Below, in pieces: positions 54,758 to 63,178 of a stretch of DNA of 64,000 bases. A program made the translations under genes and the position numbers. The notes below the pieces were generated by a model, which saw only the letters and a program-made list of their open reading frames with translations, ran no database searches and was not told the DNA's origin. This DNA comes from CAZHVS01 sp964536015 (lineage in GTDB: Bacteria; Bacteroidota; Ignavibacteria; Ignavibacteriales; Ignavibacteriaceae): the NCBI GenBank assembly GCA_964536015.1, contig CAZHVS010000001.1, positions 310,001 through 374,000 of the forward strand, written 5' to 3'. Position 1 is the stretch's first letter. Every line of letters starts with the position of its first letter.

Positions 54758-56794
54758 TTAAATAATAATTTGAGCAACGAGACCACCAACAAAAAAAGAT
54801 ACAATCCATGTTCCAAGCCAGATAAATAAACCTTCTTTCCAGCCTCGCTCTTTTAGCATAACCATTAATGATGCAATGCATGGAACGAATAGAGTAATAG
54901 TAATTAATGCGACAGTTATTTGCATTGGAGTTAATGTTAAATTAAATAATCCCGCAGCACCAAAATCTCTTCTAACAATTCCCATTACGAAAGCATTAGA
55001 AGCTTCTTTAGGAAGTTTTAACCAGCTTGTAGTAATGGGTGCAAGCAAATCCTGAAAGGCATAAAGTAATCCAGTAATATCAAGAATACCAATTAGTAAA
55101 GCACCTATGAAGAACCAGATCCAGGCTTCTTTCATAAATCCATAAGTTCTGAAAAAAGTTTTTTTAAATACATTATCCATACGTGGAAATCTCATCATTG
55201 GTAAATCAATTAATAATGGTGAGCTTTGTCCCGGCAATAACTTATTCAAGACTGTTGCTAATATGATCAAAACAATAAATATTACAGATATATATATAAT
55301 TAACGGTAAGGTTCCTGCACTTGACATCAAGATTGCAATGACAGATAATTGAGCCGAACAGGGAATAACAAACATTAATATAGAGGTTGCAATGGTTTTT
55401 TCTTTTTCAGTACCAAGCAGACGTGTAGTAATTGCAGCCATTGTAATGCAGCCGAACCCAAGCATAATAGGAATTACAGCTCTTCCGTTTAAACCAATTT
55501 TATTCAGAAGATTATCAAGCATTGTTGCTAATCTTGGTAAATAACCACTATCTTCTAACATTGCCATCGAAAAATAAAAAGCTGCTACTAATGGAAGTAA
55601 TAAAAACAATAGATAAGTAATTGTTAAACTGAATACGCCAAAATCTCCAAACAATAATCTGGCTAATGGATTCGGAAAATAAAATTCTACTTCACTATTG
55701 GGCAGACGAGAAAGGTAACTGAACTCTCTTTTCACTTCTTTGTTTTCATTAATGTTCGAACTGAATTTAAAAGTTTTTGAAGAAATCAACTGATCTTCAT
55801 CAAAATTATTTACTGTTATTTTTGAAGGAGTATAATTTGCGACAAAAGTTTTAAGATAGTATTCAAAATATCTTTTACCAATTATATTTTCTGTAAAAGC
55901 TACTGTTCTTTGTGAAATCAAATCTCCTACGAATAAATAAACTAAAAATAAAATCACTGCAAGAATGGGGATGCCTGTCAACGGATTTAACGAAAGCCTT
56001 CCAAGAGTATTAAATATTTTTCCTTTAGAAGAATCTTCGTATTCAACAGAATTAACAATTTCATTTACACGATTTCTTCTGTCTATATAAATAAATTCGC
56101 GATCGTCTGGTGAGCCGCAGAAAATACCGTGTTTTTTAGCAATAAATTCATCACCCTCAGCAATTATTAAAGCTTCAGCTTGAGAGCCAACTTTGTTTAA
56201 ATTTTCATGTAAACGATGATGAAGTTCTTTTTGTTGAATTCCGCATCTGGCATTTTCGATTGCAAAATCAATTTTATCAAAGCCAGATTTATTGACTGCT
56301 GAGGTCTCGATTACCGGAACACCAAGCAACTCTGATAATTTGCTGGAATCAATTTTTATCTTTCTTTTTTTTACTTCATCAGAAAAGTTTAATAAAACAG
56401 AAACCTTTTTTCCCATATCAATTAATTGAAGAGTTAGAAAGAGGTCTCTTTCAAGATAAAGAGAGTTAACTATATTTAAAACAACATCAGCATCAAGAAT
56501 AATATCTCGAGCAACCTTTTCTTCATCATTAAATGAAGAAACACCATATACACCGGGAGTATCAAAAACGGAATAATTTTTATAAACTCCTTTGGTTATT
56601 GAGACAGTAGTTCCCGGGAAGTTAGAAACATCTACATAAATTCCACTAAGATGATTAAAGAAAATTGACTTGCCAACATTTGGGTTCCCAGCAAGCACTA
56701 TTTTAGGTAAAGAAGGATTATCGTCTTTCAGACCCTCAATAATATGAAGATGCTTTTCTTTATGTGCTATTTTTTGTTGGTTGTTTAAATCCAT
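54758..56794 (-). CDS. feoB: Ferrous iron transporter FeoB
   Basis: A 678-residue inner-membrane Fe(II) transporter. The N-terminal G domain has G1 GNPNVGKS, G2 FPGTTVS, G3 DTPGVYG and G4 NFSDE, followed by a helical GDI-type spacer. The membrane part contains two Gate regions (LPRLATMLDNLLNKIGLNGRAVIPIMLGFGC is represented at about residues 445-475; MGIVRRDFGAAGLF in the second half) with the conserved cysteine pattern FGCITMAAI and IPCSAQ. It is somewhat shorter than E. coli FeoB (773). It starts 2 bases after feoA. A hydrophilic insert between the first two membrane helices, around residues 300-370, is typical of Bacteroidota FeoB. Confidence 0.96.
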   Translation of the reverse strand: MDLNNQQKIAHKEKHLHIIEGLKDDNPSLPKIVLAGNPNVGKSIFFNHLSGIYVDVSNFPGTTVSITKGVYKNYSVFDTPGVYGVSSFNDEEKVARDIILDADVVLNIVNSLYLERDLFLTLQLIDMGKKVSVLLNFSDEVKKRKIKIDSSKLSELLGVPVIETSAVNKSGFDKIDFAIENARCGIQQKELHHRLHENLNKVGSQAEALIIAEGDEFIAKKHGIFCGSPDDREFIYIDRRNRVNEIVNSVEYEDSSKGKIFNTLGRLSLNPLTGIPILAVILFLVYLFVGDLISQRTVAFTENIIGKRYFEYYLKTFVANYTPSKITVNNFDEDQLISSKTFKFSSNINENKEVKREFSYLSRLPNSEVEFYFPNPLARLLFGDFGVFSLTITYLLFLLLPLVAAFYFSMAMLEDSGYLPRLATMLDNLLNKIGLNGRAVIPIMLGFGCITMAAITTRLLGTEKEKTIATSILMFVIPCSAQLSVIAILMSSAGTLPLIIYISVIFIVLIILATVLNKLLPGQSSPLLIDLPMMRFPRMDNVFKKTFFRTYGFMKEAWIWFFIGALLIGILDITGLLYAFQDLLAPITTSWLKLPKEASNAFVMGIVRRDFGAAGLFNLTLTPMQITVALITITLFVPCIASLMVMLKERGWKEGLFIWLGTWIVSFFVGGLVAQIII

Positions 56795-56796
56795 AT

Positions 56797-57027
56797 TCAG
56801 GAAACTGTTTCAATAGAAATTTCTTTGGCGAGTTTAAAACCAATTGCAATTTCTTGTCTATTTTTTTGTATGACTATTGTTCCACCAGGAAGTCTTTCTA
56901 TGCATTGAACTTTGTCGCCAATAGATAATCCAAGTCTAATGAATTGAACCTTCAAAATTCCCGAAGGGAGATTCAATATAATAATATATGTTCCTTTTGT
57001 AGCTTTATCGAGTGTTTTCTTTTTCAT
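56797..57027 (-). CDS. feoA: FeoA domain protein
   Basis: A 76-residue SH3-like cytoplasmic protein from the ATG at 57027 (a longer frame starting at 57081 runs deeper into the regulator gene). The FeoA pattern is visible: GILKVQFIRLGLSIGDKVQCIERLPGG is represented at about residues 24-50, then TIVIQKNRQEIAIGFKLAKEI. FeoA aids FeoB-dependent Fe(II) uptake. It overlaps the 3' end of the Fur-family gene by 23 bases and ends 2 bases before feoB, so the three are translationally linked. Confidence 0.9.
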   Translation of the reverse strand: MKKKTLDKATKGTYIIILNLPSGILKVQFIRLGLSIGDKVQCIERLPGGTIVIQKNRQEIAIGFKLAKEISIETVS

Positions 57028-57472
57028 TGCTGTTTTTACATCTCTCTTTATCAATGCACCTTGCATAAATGTAAAATGCATTACTTATTGGTTCAAATCC
57101 GTTTTTTTTGCATACTCTATTTTGAATTGCTTCCAGCTCAGGAGAATTAAATTCAATAATGCTTCCACAATCGACACAAACAAGGTGACTGTGATTATCC
57201 ATCTGAACAGTTGCATCGTATCTTCTTGAGTTATCGCCAAAATTTCTTGTTGAAATGATATTTAGTTCTGACAGCAGATCGAGAGTATTATAAACTGAAG
57301 CCCTTGAGATTTTTGAATCCTTTTTTTTCATTGCGTTGAATAGTTCGTCAGCAGAAAAATGACCATCATAATTTAAAGCAGCCTCAAGAATCTCAAGCCT
57401 TTTTGGTGTTGTTCGCCTGCTATGAGTCTTCAGTCGGTTTATTAATAATTCTTGTATGTGTTGTTTTGCCAA
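57005..57472 (-). CDS. Fur-family metalloregulator (Fur/PerR type) of the feo operon
   Basis: A 155-residue metalloregulator. A winged helix occupies residues about 10-85 (TPKRLEILEAALNYDGHFSA, then KISRASVYNTLDLLSELNII). The dimerisation domain has the metal site DNHSHLVCVDCG with H94, H96 and the structural zinc pair C99/C102. The second cysteine pair is C139 and C145, spaced CIDKERC, not CxxC. D86 in RRYD aligns with the PerR-specific Asp85, where Fur has Glu. Start: no ATG fits; TTG at 57472 is taken because an in-frame stop lies a few codons upstream. The gene leads feoA-feoB-M28 peptidase. A palindrome lies 8-25 bases upstream of the start. Confidence 0.9.
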   Translation of the reverse strand: MAKQHIQELLINRLKTHSRRTTPKRLEILEAALNYDGHFSADELFNAMKKKDSKISRASVYNTLDLLSELNIISTRNFGDNSRRYDATVQMDNHSHLVCVDCGSIIEFNSPELEAIQNRVCKKNGFEPISNAFYIYARCIDKERCKNSNEKENTR

Positions 57473-57480
57473 AATAATTA

Positions 57481-57497
57481 TTTAGATTTTGTCTAAA
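57481..57497. promoter_or_regulatory. Operator candidate for the Fur/PerR-type regulator
   Basis: TTTAGA-TTTTG-TCTAAA is a 17-base inverted repeat with perfect 6-base arms, 8 bases upstream of the TTG start of the regulator gene. Position and symmetry suit autoregulation of the fur-feoAB operon. It is not a textbook Fur box; the TTAGAnnnnnTCTAA core is somewhat closer to a PerR-like design. Confidence 0.55.
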
Positions 57498-57621
57498 CAA
57501 AAATAGAATAATTATTTCTGATTAACAAACTGTTAAAAGGGGAAAATATCTAGAAAAATTGATGTAGAGGTATTTTTTATTAATTATTAATCGTATTTTA
57601 AATATGTAGAGTGTAAACATC

Positions 57622-59613
57622 ATGGAAAAGAATAAAATTAAATCAGTGTTATTTATTTTAATCGGGATGATCATATCTATCGTGTTGCCATCAAGATATG
57701 ATTTTGCTTCAAGTGTAACAGACAGCATTCTGGCATATTCAAACAGGATTGAAAATGATGTAAAAAAAATTGATTTCCTTCTATTTTATAGTGAAACTCG
57801 GATTAATTTAACAGACACCGACCTAATTGAACTTACAGGAAAAGTACTGCATTTAGCAGAAGAAATAAATTACCAGTTTGGAAAAGCTAAAGCATATTAT
57901 TTGCTTGGTGTTTTCTGGAAAAACGTTGGTGAATTTTCTAAAGCGCTGGAATATCTAAATTTTTCATTGGATTTATTTAAGTCGCTAAATGAAAAGCAGT
58001 GGACAGGAGAAATTTATAGAACCATCGGTGAAACATATCGTGCTGCCGCTAATTTGGAACTTGCAAAGAAAAATCTTTATTTAGCATTACGTGTTTTTAC
58101 GGAAGTAAAAAATGATACTGGTATTGCTAAAGTATATAATCGGTTTGCAGCAGTTTATTTTGAAGAACTTTCCTCACAAATTTTAGATTATACCAAGAGA
58201 GATACACTAAATCCCATTTATTATTATGACTCAAATATTAAGAGATGGTTTAATAAAATTTTGATAGATACAGTTTTTTATTTTACCCAAAAATCAAATT
58301 CGATAACAGAAAAATTAAATTTAAAAAATGTATCTTCGTCGAATTATACAATTCTAAGTGCAATGTTAAGAACTTTAGGGCGATTTGATGAAGCTTACTA
58401 CAATATTAATAAAGCACTAGAATTATCAAAAAACGCAAATGATGAAACAGAAATTCCAGGTATAATCTACAATTACGCTTCAATTTACTTGGAACAAAAA
58501 AGATATGACGAAGCAATTAAATTGGCACTGGAGGGATATCAATTAGCCTCTAAAAATGGCTTAATGATTTACGTACAGTTGAATGCTTTTGTCCTTTCAC
58601 TTTGTTATGAAAATCTTGGAAAATATAAAGAAGCTTATCAGTATTCAAAAATTGTGCAAGGTGCCATTATCCACCTTTACCAGGATGACATTAAACTTAA
58701 AGTTTATTCTGCACAGAAAAAAATTATTAACGAACAAGCTGCTATAAAGACAGAACACGAGAGAAAAATTATTATTTATCAGACAATAATTTTTACTTTG
58801 ATTCTTGTTGTAGTATTGTTTGTAGCTTATCTTTTACTAAAGAAAAATAAAGACCTAAAAATAATTCAAAGCCAGCTAACTACTTCAAATAAGTTGATAG
58901 TTAGGCAAAAAGAAGAATTAGAGGAGACAAATAAATTTAAAGATAAGTTATTCTCAATAATTGCACATGATCTTAAAAGTCCTTTTTTTGGATTAATGGG
59001 ATATTCTGAAATAATTGTTGAAGATTATAATGAGATGAGTGAAGAAGAAAAAAAAGAACTTCTTAGCGAGATGAGAGAAAGTATAAAGGAAATGCATTCA
59101 TTACTGAATAATCTTTTAAGCTGGGGTACAATACAGATGAATAAAATGGAATTCAATCCAAAAGAGATTGAACTTTTTCAAGTATGCGAGAAGATTGTTC
59201 ATCTTCTTAAAACCAATGCAAAAAGAAAACATATAAATATTGTTAATCAAGTTAAAGAGGGAACTTTAGTAAAAGGTGACAAAGAAATGGTTGTTTCCAT
59301 TATTCAGAATTTAGTATCAAATGCTATTAAGTATACAAATCAGCAGGGTTTTGTTCATATTAACTCTGAAGAAGAAAATGATTTTATTAAAATAAGTATT
59401 TCCGATACAGGGATTGGCATAAGAGAAGAAACTTTAAAAAATTTCTTTAAATCTAAAATCCACTTTTCAACCAAAGGTACAGAAGGAGAAAGAGGAACAG
59501 GTCTTGGATTAATTATTTGTAAGGAAATGGTTGAAAAAAATGATGGGAAAATTTGGGTGACGAGTGAGATTAACAAAGGCACAACTTTCTATTTTACTTT
59601 ACCAAAAGTATAA
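57622..59613 (+). CDS. TPR-containing membrane histidine kinase
   Basis: A 663-residue sensor kinase. A signal or anchor helix (IKSVLFILIGMIISIVL) is followed by TPR repeats from about residue 65 to 350 (AYYLLGVFWKNVGEFSKALEYL; IYRTIGETYRAAANLELAKKNL; IIYNYASIYLEQKRYDEAIKLA), predicted to be extracytoplasmic. A transmembrane helix at 387-406, a coiled coil, HisKA with H449 in FSIIAHDLKSPF, and an intact HATPase (QNLVSNAIKYTN, DTGIGIR, GTGLGLIICKEM) complete it. This is a common Bacteroidota kinase layout. No response regulator is adjacent. It is divergent from the Fur-family gene with a 149-base gap. Confidence 0.9.
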   Translation: MEKNKIKSVLFILIGMIISIVLPSRYDFASSVTDSILAYSNRIENDVKKIDFLLFYSETRINLTDTDLIELTGKVLHLAEEINYQFGKAKAYYLLGVFWKNVGEFSKALEYLNFSLDLFKSLNEKQWTGEIYRTIGETYRAAANLELAKKNLYLALRVFTEVKNDTGIAKVYNRFAAVYFEELSSQILDYTKRDTLNPIYYYDSNIKRWFNKILIDTVFYFTQKSNSITEKLNLKNVSSSNYTILSAMLRTLGRFDEAYYNINKALELSKNANDETEIPGIIYNYASIYLEQKRYDEAIKLALEGYQLASKNGLMIYVQLNAFVLSLCYENLGKYKEAYQYSKIVQGAIIHLYQDDIKLKVYSAQKKIINEQAAIKTEHERKIIIYQTIIFTLILVVVLFVAYLLLKKNKDLKIIQSQLTTSNKLIVRQKEELEETNKFKDKLFSIIAHDLKSPFFGLMGYSEIIVEDYNEMSEEEKKELLSEMRESIKEMHSLLNNLLSWGTIQMNKMEFNPKEIELFQVCEKIVHLLKTNAKRKHINIVNQVKEGTLVKGDKEMVVSIIQNLVSNAIKYTNQQGFVHINSEEENDFIKISISDTGIGIREETLKNFFKSKIHFSTKGTEGERGTGLGLIICKEMVEKNDGKIWVTSEINKGTTFYFTLPKV

Positions 59614-59842
59614 AATTTTAATTTGATTGATGTTATTATATTAAAATCTTTTTTCCATTTTTTTAGATTTAATAAAGATTCGTTTTATTAAATTAAAAAT
59701 AAACCTTTGTAATTGAGTTTATTTAGGTTATCTTGTATCAGCTTTTTGAGAAATTATGATAAAACCTACCTTAATCCGTATCATATTTATCTTATTTTCC
59801 AATCAGTAATAAACAATAACAAAAAATTTACAGGAGTAAAAA
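59614..59842 (+). promoter_or_regulatory. Leader/promoter region of the RRM protein gene
   Basis: A 229-base AT-rich gap precedes the RRM gene. It ends with a strong CAGGAG ribosome binding site (59831-59836), 6 bases before TTG, which decides the start. The rest shows no coding frame. Long leaders are known for cold-inducible RNA-binding protein genes, so a structured 5' UTR is possible, but I cannot define one by eye. Confidence 0.4.
59668..59692 (+). terminator. AT-only hairpin after the TPR kinase gene
   Basis: TTTAATAAA (59668-59676) and TTTATTAAA (59684-59692) form a perfect 9-base stem with a 7-base loop. It lies 55 bases after the kinase stop. With no GC pairs it is a weak terminator at best; it could also be a leader structure of the RRM gene. 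Confidence 0.3.
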
Positions 59843-60154
59843 TTGAATTTATATATAGGCAACCTTGCTCAGGAAGTTTCTGAGGAAGATTTAACATTAG
59901 CCTTTTCGGAATACGGAAAAGTTTTATCAGTAAAAATTATTAAGGATCTATTTACACAACAATCCAAAGGGTTTGGTTTTGTAGAAATAGCTGGAAGCAC
60001 AGAAGGACTTAAAGCAATTGCAGGTGTTAATACACGCGAAATTAAAGGTAAAAAAGTTAGTGTATCTGAAGCACGTCCACAAAAGCAAAGAAATAGTGGT
60101 GGAAGAAGTTCCCACAATCGTGGTGGATACAGCGGCGGCGGAAGAAGATTTTAA
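59843..60154 (+). CDS. RRM-domain RNA-binding protein with Gly/Arg-rich tail
   Basis: A 103-residue single-RRM protein starting with TTG at 59843, supported by an AGGAG ribosome binding site 6 bases upstream. RNP2 is LYIGNL directly at the N-terminus and RNP1 is KGFGFVEI near residue 43, with the usual beta-alpha-beta spacing and ending VSVSEARP. The tail is rich in Gly, Arg and Ser (SGGRSSHNRGGYSGGGRRF). This matches the Rbp family of cyanobacteria and Bacteroidota, small RNA chaperones often induced by cold. A terminator follows 22 bases later. Confidence 0.93.
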   Translation: MNLYIGNLAQEVSEEDLTLAFSEYGKVLSVKIIKDLFTQQSKGFGFVEIAGSTEGLKAIAGVNTREIKGKKVSVSEARPQKQRNSGGRSSHNRGGYSGGGRRF

Positions 60155-60176
60155 TTAATCTTAAATCCAAATTTTT

Positions 60177-60210
60177 AAACCTTGCGTTCTAATAAAGTGC
60201 AAGGTTTTTT
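60177..60210 (+). terminator. Rho-independent terminator of the RRM gene
   Basis: AAACCTTGC (60177-60185) pairs with GCAAGGTTT (60199-60207) around a 13-base loop, followed by a T-run on the plus strand. It lies 22 bases after the RRM stop and 34 bases before the convergent gene end at 60244. Confidence 0.9.
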
Positions 60211-60243
60211 AATTATAATAATTTGACTGGTAAATAAATCAAA

Positions 60244-62244
60244 CTAAAAATTATATTCAAATTGTAGATTAAGTTTATTATCAGTATTTGTAAATATTTC
60301 AGAAGTTCCACTGCCAATTGATTTTTGTTTTGGTTTTACTGTTTCTGAATATTTAGCTGAAAGATTCAGCGAATTAAACAATTTATATTTTACTAGTAAA
60401 TACCATCTTAAACCTTCTCCATACATTGGTAAATTAGTCATTACGCCAGTCAAATCGCTTTCAAATTCGTAGACAGCGGAATTGTATGAATCTGTTCTAA
60501 AGAAAATAGCACGTGCATAACAAGATAGATTTTTTGCAATTGCTATTTTAATGTCCTGTAAATACAGGTATCCCTTCTCGTATTGATTAGTTTCATCTAT
60601 TGAAACATCATTAAATTCAAAGCGGCTTTTTAGTTTTATTGCAGATGAAACATTTACAGTAAACTCAAACCTTGAACTTTGCCGATTTCTTATTGCAACA
60701 ATTTTTTGTTCATTGACCGATGTAATAATATCTTTTAGTTCAATTTTATAACGAATAAAAGTTTCTATATTTTTATATGGTCGGGATTCAAGGTGAATGT
60801 AATATTCATTTCCCTTGCTCGAGAATGTGTAAGATTTATTTGATTCAGGAAAATTAAAATAATCGCAATAAAAATTTATTTTTCCTAAAAATGTTTTCCA
60901 GATAAATCCTGAGTAAATACCAAATTCATTTTGAGTATTACCAGAACTTTCTCCAAACCCAAATGAATGTAAAGGTATATAATTTGCGGGATAGTTTCTT
61001 ATTGATGCGATAAATGTCAATTTTTCTGATAATCCAATTTGTAAAGAATTGATTGATGCAACAGCTGTACCGTTATAAGCAAATTCTCCAAGAACATTAA
61101 AATTAGAAAAACGATAATTATAGCTTGAAGAAAAGAAATTAAAACTTTTGCCAACCGGGTCAAATTTTGTTTTCTCTACAAATTGTCTATTAAAAGTTGA
61201 ATTATAAAAAAGCATTTGTAACTTGAACGAGTTAAAATCGAAATCAATCCTACTGCCAATTATTTGTTCTTTACTTGAATTTTTTTTGGATAACTCATTA
61301 TCCGTACGATGATATCCATCAACTGGTGTAGAAATAATTCCATCAACTATTGTATCTATGGATGCATCAAAAGAATTGTTTGAGTAAAAGAAACTTAACC
61401 GAAAACGATTAATTTTATACGAAGCAGCAATTCCTCTTAAAAATTTATTTTCTTCCGTGCTTTTAAACTGGATTATATTTCTATCACGTTTTTGCAAGGG
61501 TCCAATGATATCCGCACCTTTACTAAAAGAATATGGAGACCATATTGCAAGTCCTTGACCAAATTCTACAATATAATCACCAACAATTATTGTTTCAAAA
61601 CCATCTATGTTTTTAATAGCTACTGAAACACTTGAAAAATCCGTATAAGATTTTTCACCAGGGTCCTTTTCTGCCAGGAGAGATACTGACAAATAATCTT
61701 TGTAGTCTAATAAAAACCTCGTGTATGAATTTAATTTATTCCCCGGATATTTGTTTTCAAGAAAAGCTTTACTTGGTTGAAGACTGGTTTTAATTCGACT
61801 TCTTAACTGAAGTTTGATGTCATTAAAAAAATTACTTTTGCTTGAATATTCAATGTCTTTGGATTTTTCAATCGTAGTTTGTTTTATAAAAAGGAATTGA
61901 CTTATTTTATTGTACAAATTACGGTCTATACCTTGAACAGATTTTAATTCATTCACTGAAAAAAAAGAACCAAATTGATTTCGATGTTTAATTATTGATG
62001 AGGCAGCAGTTAAAGTCATATAAGGAATTCTCATCAAATCATCTTCAGTACACTTATTTAGATCGACAGGATTTTTTTGAATATCTTCTATAAGTTCCAA
62101 TACATCGGATGAAGTTTCAAGATCAGTGTCCTCAATTATATTTTCTATCACCTCATCGATATCTGTTGAATCTATTTGAGCATAATTATTTTCTATGCTT
62201 AAAAAGAAAAATGATAAAATCAGAATAAGCAGATAATTTTTCAT
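60244..62244 (-). CDS. Exported helix-hairpin-helix protein with outer-membrane barrel-like body
   Basis: A 666-residue exported protein (signal peptide ending NNYAQ). After an acidic helix, residues about 58-122 form a ComEA-like pair of helix-hairpin-helix motifs: NPVDLNKCTEDDLMRIP, then SIIKHRNQFGSFFSVNELK and VQGIDRNLYNKI. The first hairpin has YMT where DNA binders usually have GIG; the second keeps GI. From about residue 135 to the end the sequence alternates aromatic strands and turns (LLDYKDYLSVSLLAEKD, FETIIVGDYIVEFGQGLAIW) and finishes KLNLQFEYNF, an outer-membrane barrel end. DNA binding or uptake is suggested by the front domain only; it could also be a protein-interaction module. 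Its ATG overlaps the stop of the PorV-like gene by one base. Confidence 0.75.
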   Translation of the reverse strand: MKNYLLILILSFFFLSIENNYAQIDSTDIDEVIENIIEDTDLETSSDVLELIEDIQKNPVDLNKCTEDDLMRIPYMTLTAASSIIKHRNQFGSFFSVNELKSVQGIDRNLYNKISQFLFIKQTTIEKSKDIEYSSKSNFFNDIKLQLRSRIKTSLQPSKAFLENKYPGNKLNSYTRFLLDYKDYLSVSLLAEKDPGEKSYTDFSSVSVAIKNIDGFETIIVGDYIVEFGQGLAIWSPYSFSKGADIIGPLQKRDRNIIQFKSTEENKFLRGIAASYKINRFRLSFFYSNNSFDASIDTIVDGIISTPVDGYHRTDNELSKKNSSKEQIIGSRIDFDFNSFKLQMLFYNSTFNRQFVEKTKFDPVGKSFNFFSSSYNYRFSNFNVLGEFAYNGTAVASINSLQIGLSEKLTFIASIRNYPANYIPLHSFGFGESSGNTQNEFGIYSGFIWKTFLGKINFYCDYFNFPESNKSYTFSSKGNEYYIHLESRPYKNIETFIRYKIELKDIITSVNEQKIVAIRNRQSSRFEFTVNVSSAIKLKSRFEFNDVSIDETNQYEKGYLYLQDIKIAIAKNLSCYARAIFFRTDSYNSAVYEFESDLTGVMTNLPMYGEGLRWYLLVKYKLFNSLNLSAKYSETVKPKQKSIGSGTSEIFTNTDNKLNLQFEYNF

Positions 62245-63101
62245 CAGTCTTTTTTCAAATACTTTTTAATTTTTTCAGTCCTGTTTCCTTCATCACCAAG
62301 CGAAATTAAAACGCCGAACTGATGAGTTAATCCAAGTTCCTGGTGATTAAACATTGCATAATCTAATTCAAAAAACGAATAGTTGATTCCAATCCCTGCA
62401 GAGAAACGTTTCGGGTAAGTTGAAAATCCTGTCCTCAAAGAAACATATTCCATTAAATCATAATTAATTCCAAACTGAGCTGAGGAGTTGAATCTTATTT
62501 CTTTTTCTACAGAAAAATTTACCGAGATGTTGTTAAGGACATCGTAACTAAACCCTGCAGTATAAAGAACAGGAATTTGATCTTTTTCTTCTCCATAAGA
62601 ACCTCGGTTAATATTTGTGAGAGAAAAAGCAAATCTTGTATTATCCATTAAATAAACCAGTCCTCCGAGATTTAGAGTAATCGACTGGTCACTTCCATAG
62701 TTTTGAATTGATAATGTGTTGTAGTTTAGCGTTAAACCAGCAAAGAAGAAGTTATTATAATTATATGCATAAGCTATTGAAATTTTATTTTCTCTGTATA
62801 GTTCAAATCCATAAGTCATTATACCTAAGCCAAAATTTCCAAGAGAGGATGGTTCATTATAAGCAAAAAAACCATTAGCTAATTCAGTCATTCCAAAAGG
62901 GGAAGGTGAGTAAAAAATTCCAGCTTCTCTCCAGTTAATTTGGGCGATACCTGCTGGATTCGAAAACAAACAGAAAACATCATTACTTAATGCTATATCA
63001 GAGTTTGATAAAGCAATTTGTTTTGCACCAGGATTAAATTGAGAAAATACAAAACTGGCAGAAAGAATTATTATTACAAATATTTTTTTGATTAAATTCA
63101 T
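62244..63101 (-). CDS. PorV/PorQ-like outer-membrane protein
   Basis: A 285-residue exported barrel protein. Signal peptide ends near FVFSQ. The family pattern near the N-terminus is GAKQIALSNSDIALSNDVFCLFSNPAGIAQI, given here as landmark positions about 24-54, then strands such as FGLGIMTYGFELYRENKISI. The C-terminus ends in a charged tail (NRTEKIKKYLKKD) after the last strand, unlike most barrels. It is the first gene of a two-gene unit with the helix-hairpin-helix protein (TGATG junction) and is divergent from porD. It may be a T9SS-linked shuttle or a barrel partner of its neighbour. Confidence 0.75.
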   Translation of the reverse strand: MNLIKKIFVIIILSASFVFSQFNPGAKQIALSNSDIALSNDVFCLFSNPAGIAQINWREAGIFYSPSPFGMTELANGFFAYNEPSSLGNFGLGIMTYGFELYRENKISIAYAYNYNNFFFAGLTLNYNTLSIQNYGSDQSITLNLGGLVYLMDNTRFAFSLTNINRGSYGEEKDQIPVLYTAGFSYDVLNNISVNFSVEKEIRFNSSAQFGINYDLMEYVSLRTGFSTYPKRFSAGIGINYSFFELDYAMFNHQELGLTHQFGVLISLGDEGNRTEKIKKYLKKD

Positions 63102-63178
63102 ATTATAAAATACTTTATTGTTTGATTCTAACTAAATATATATATTGTAAGCAAAAGAAAAAATCTATGAGTAATATA

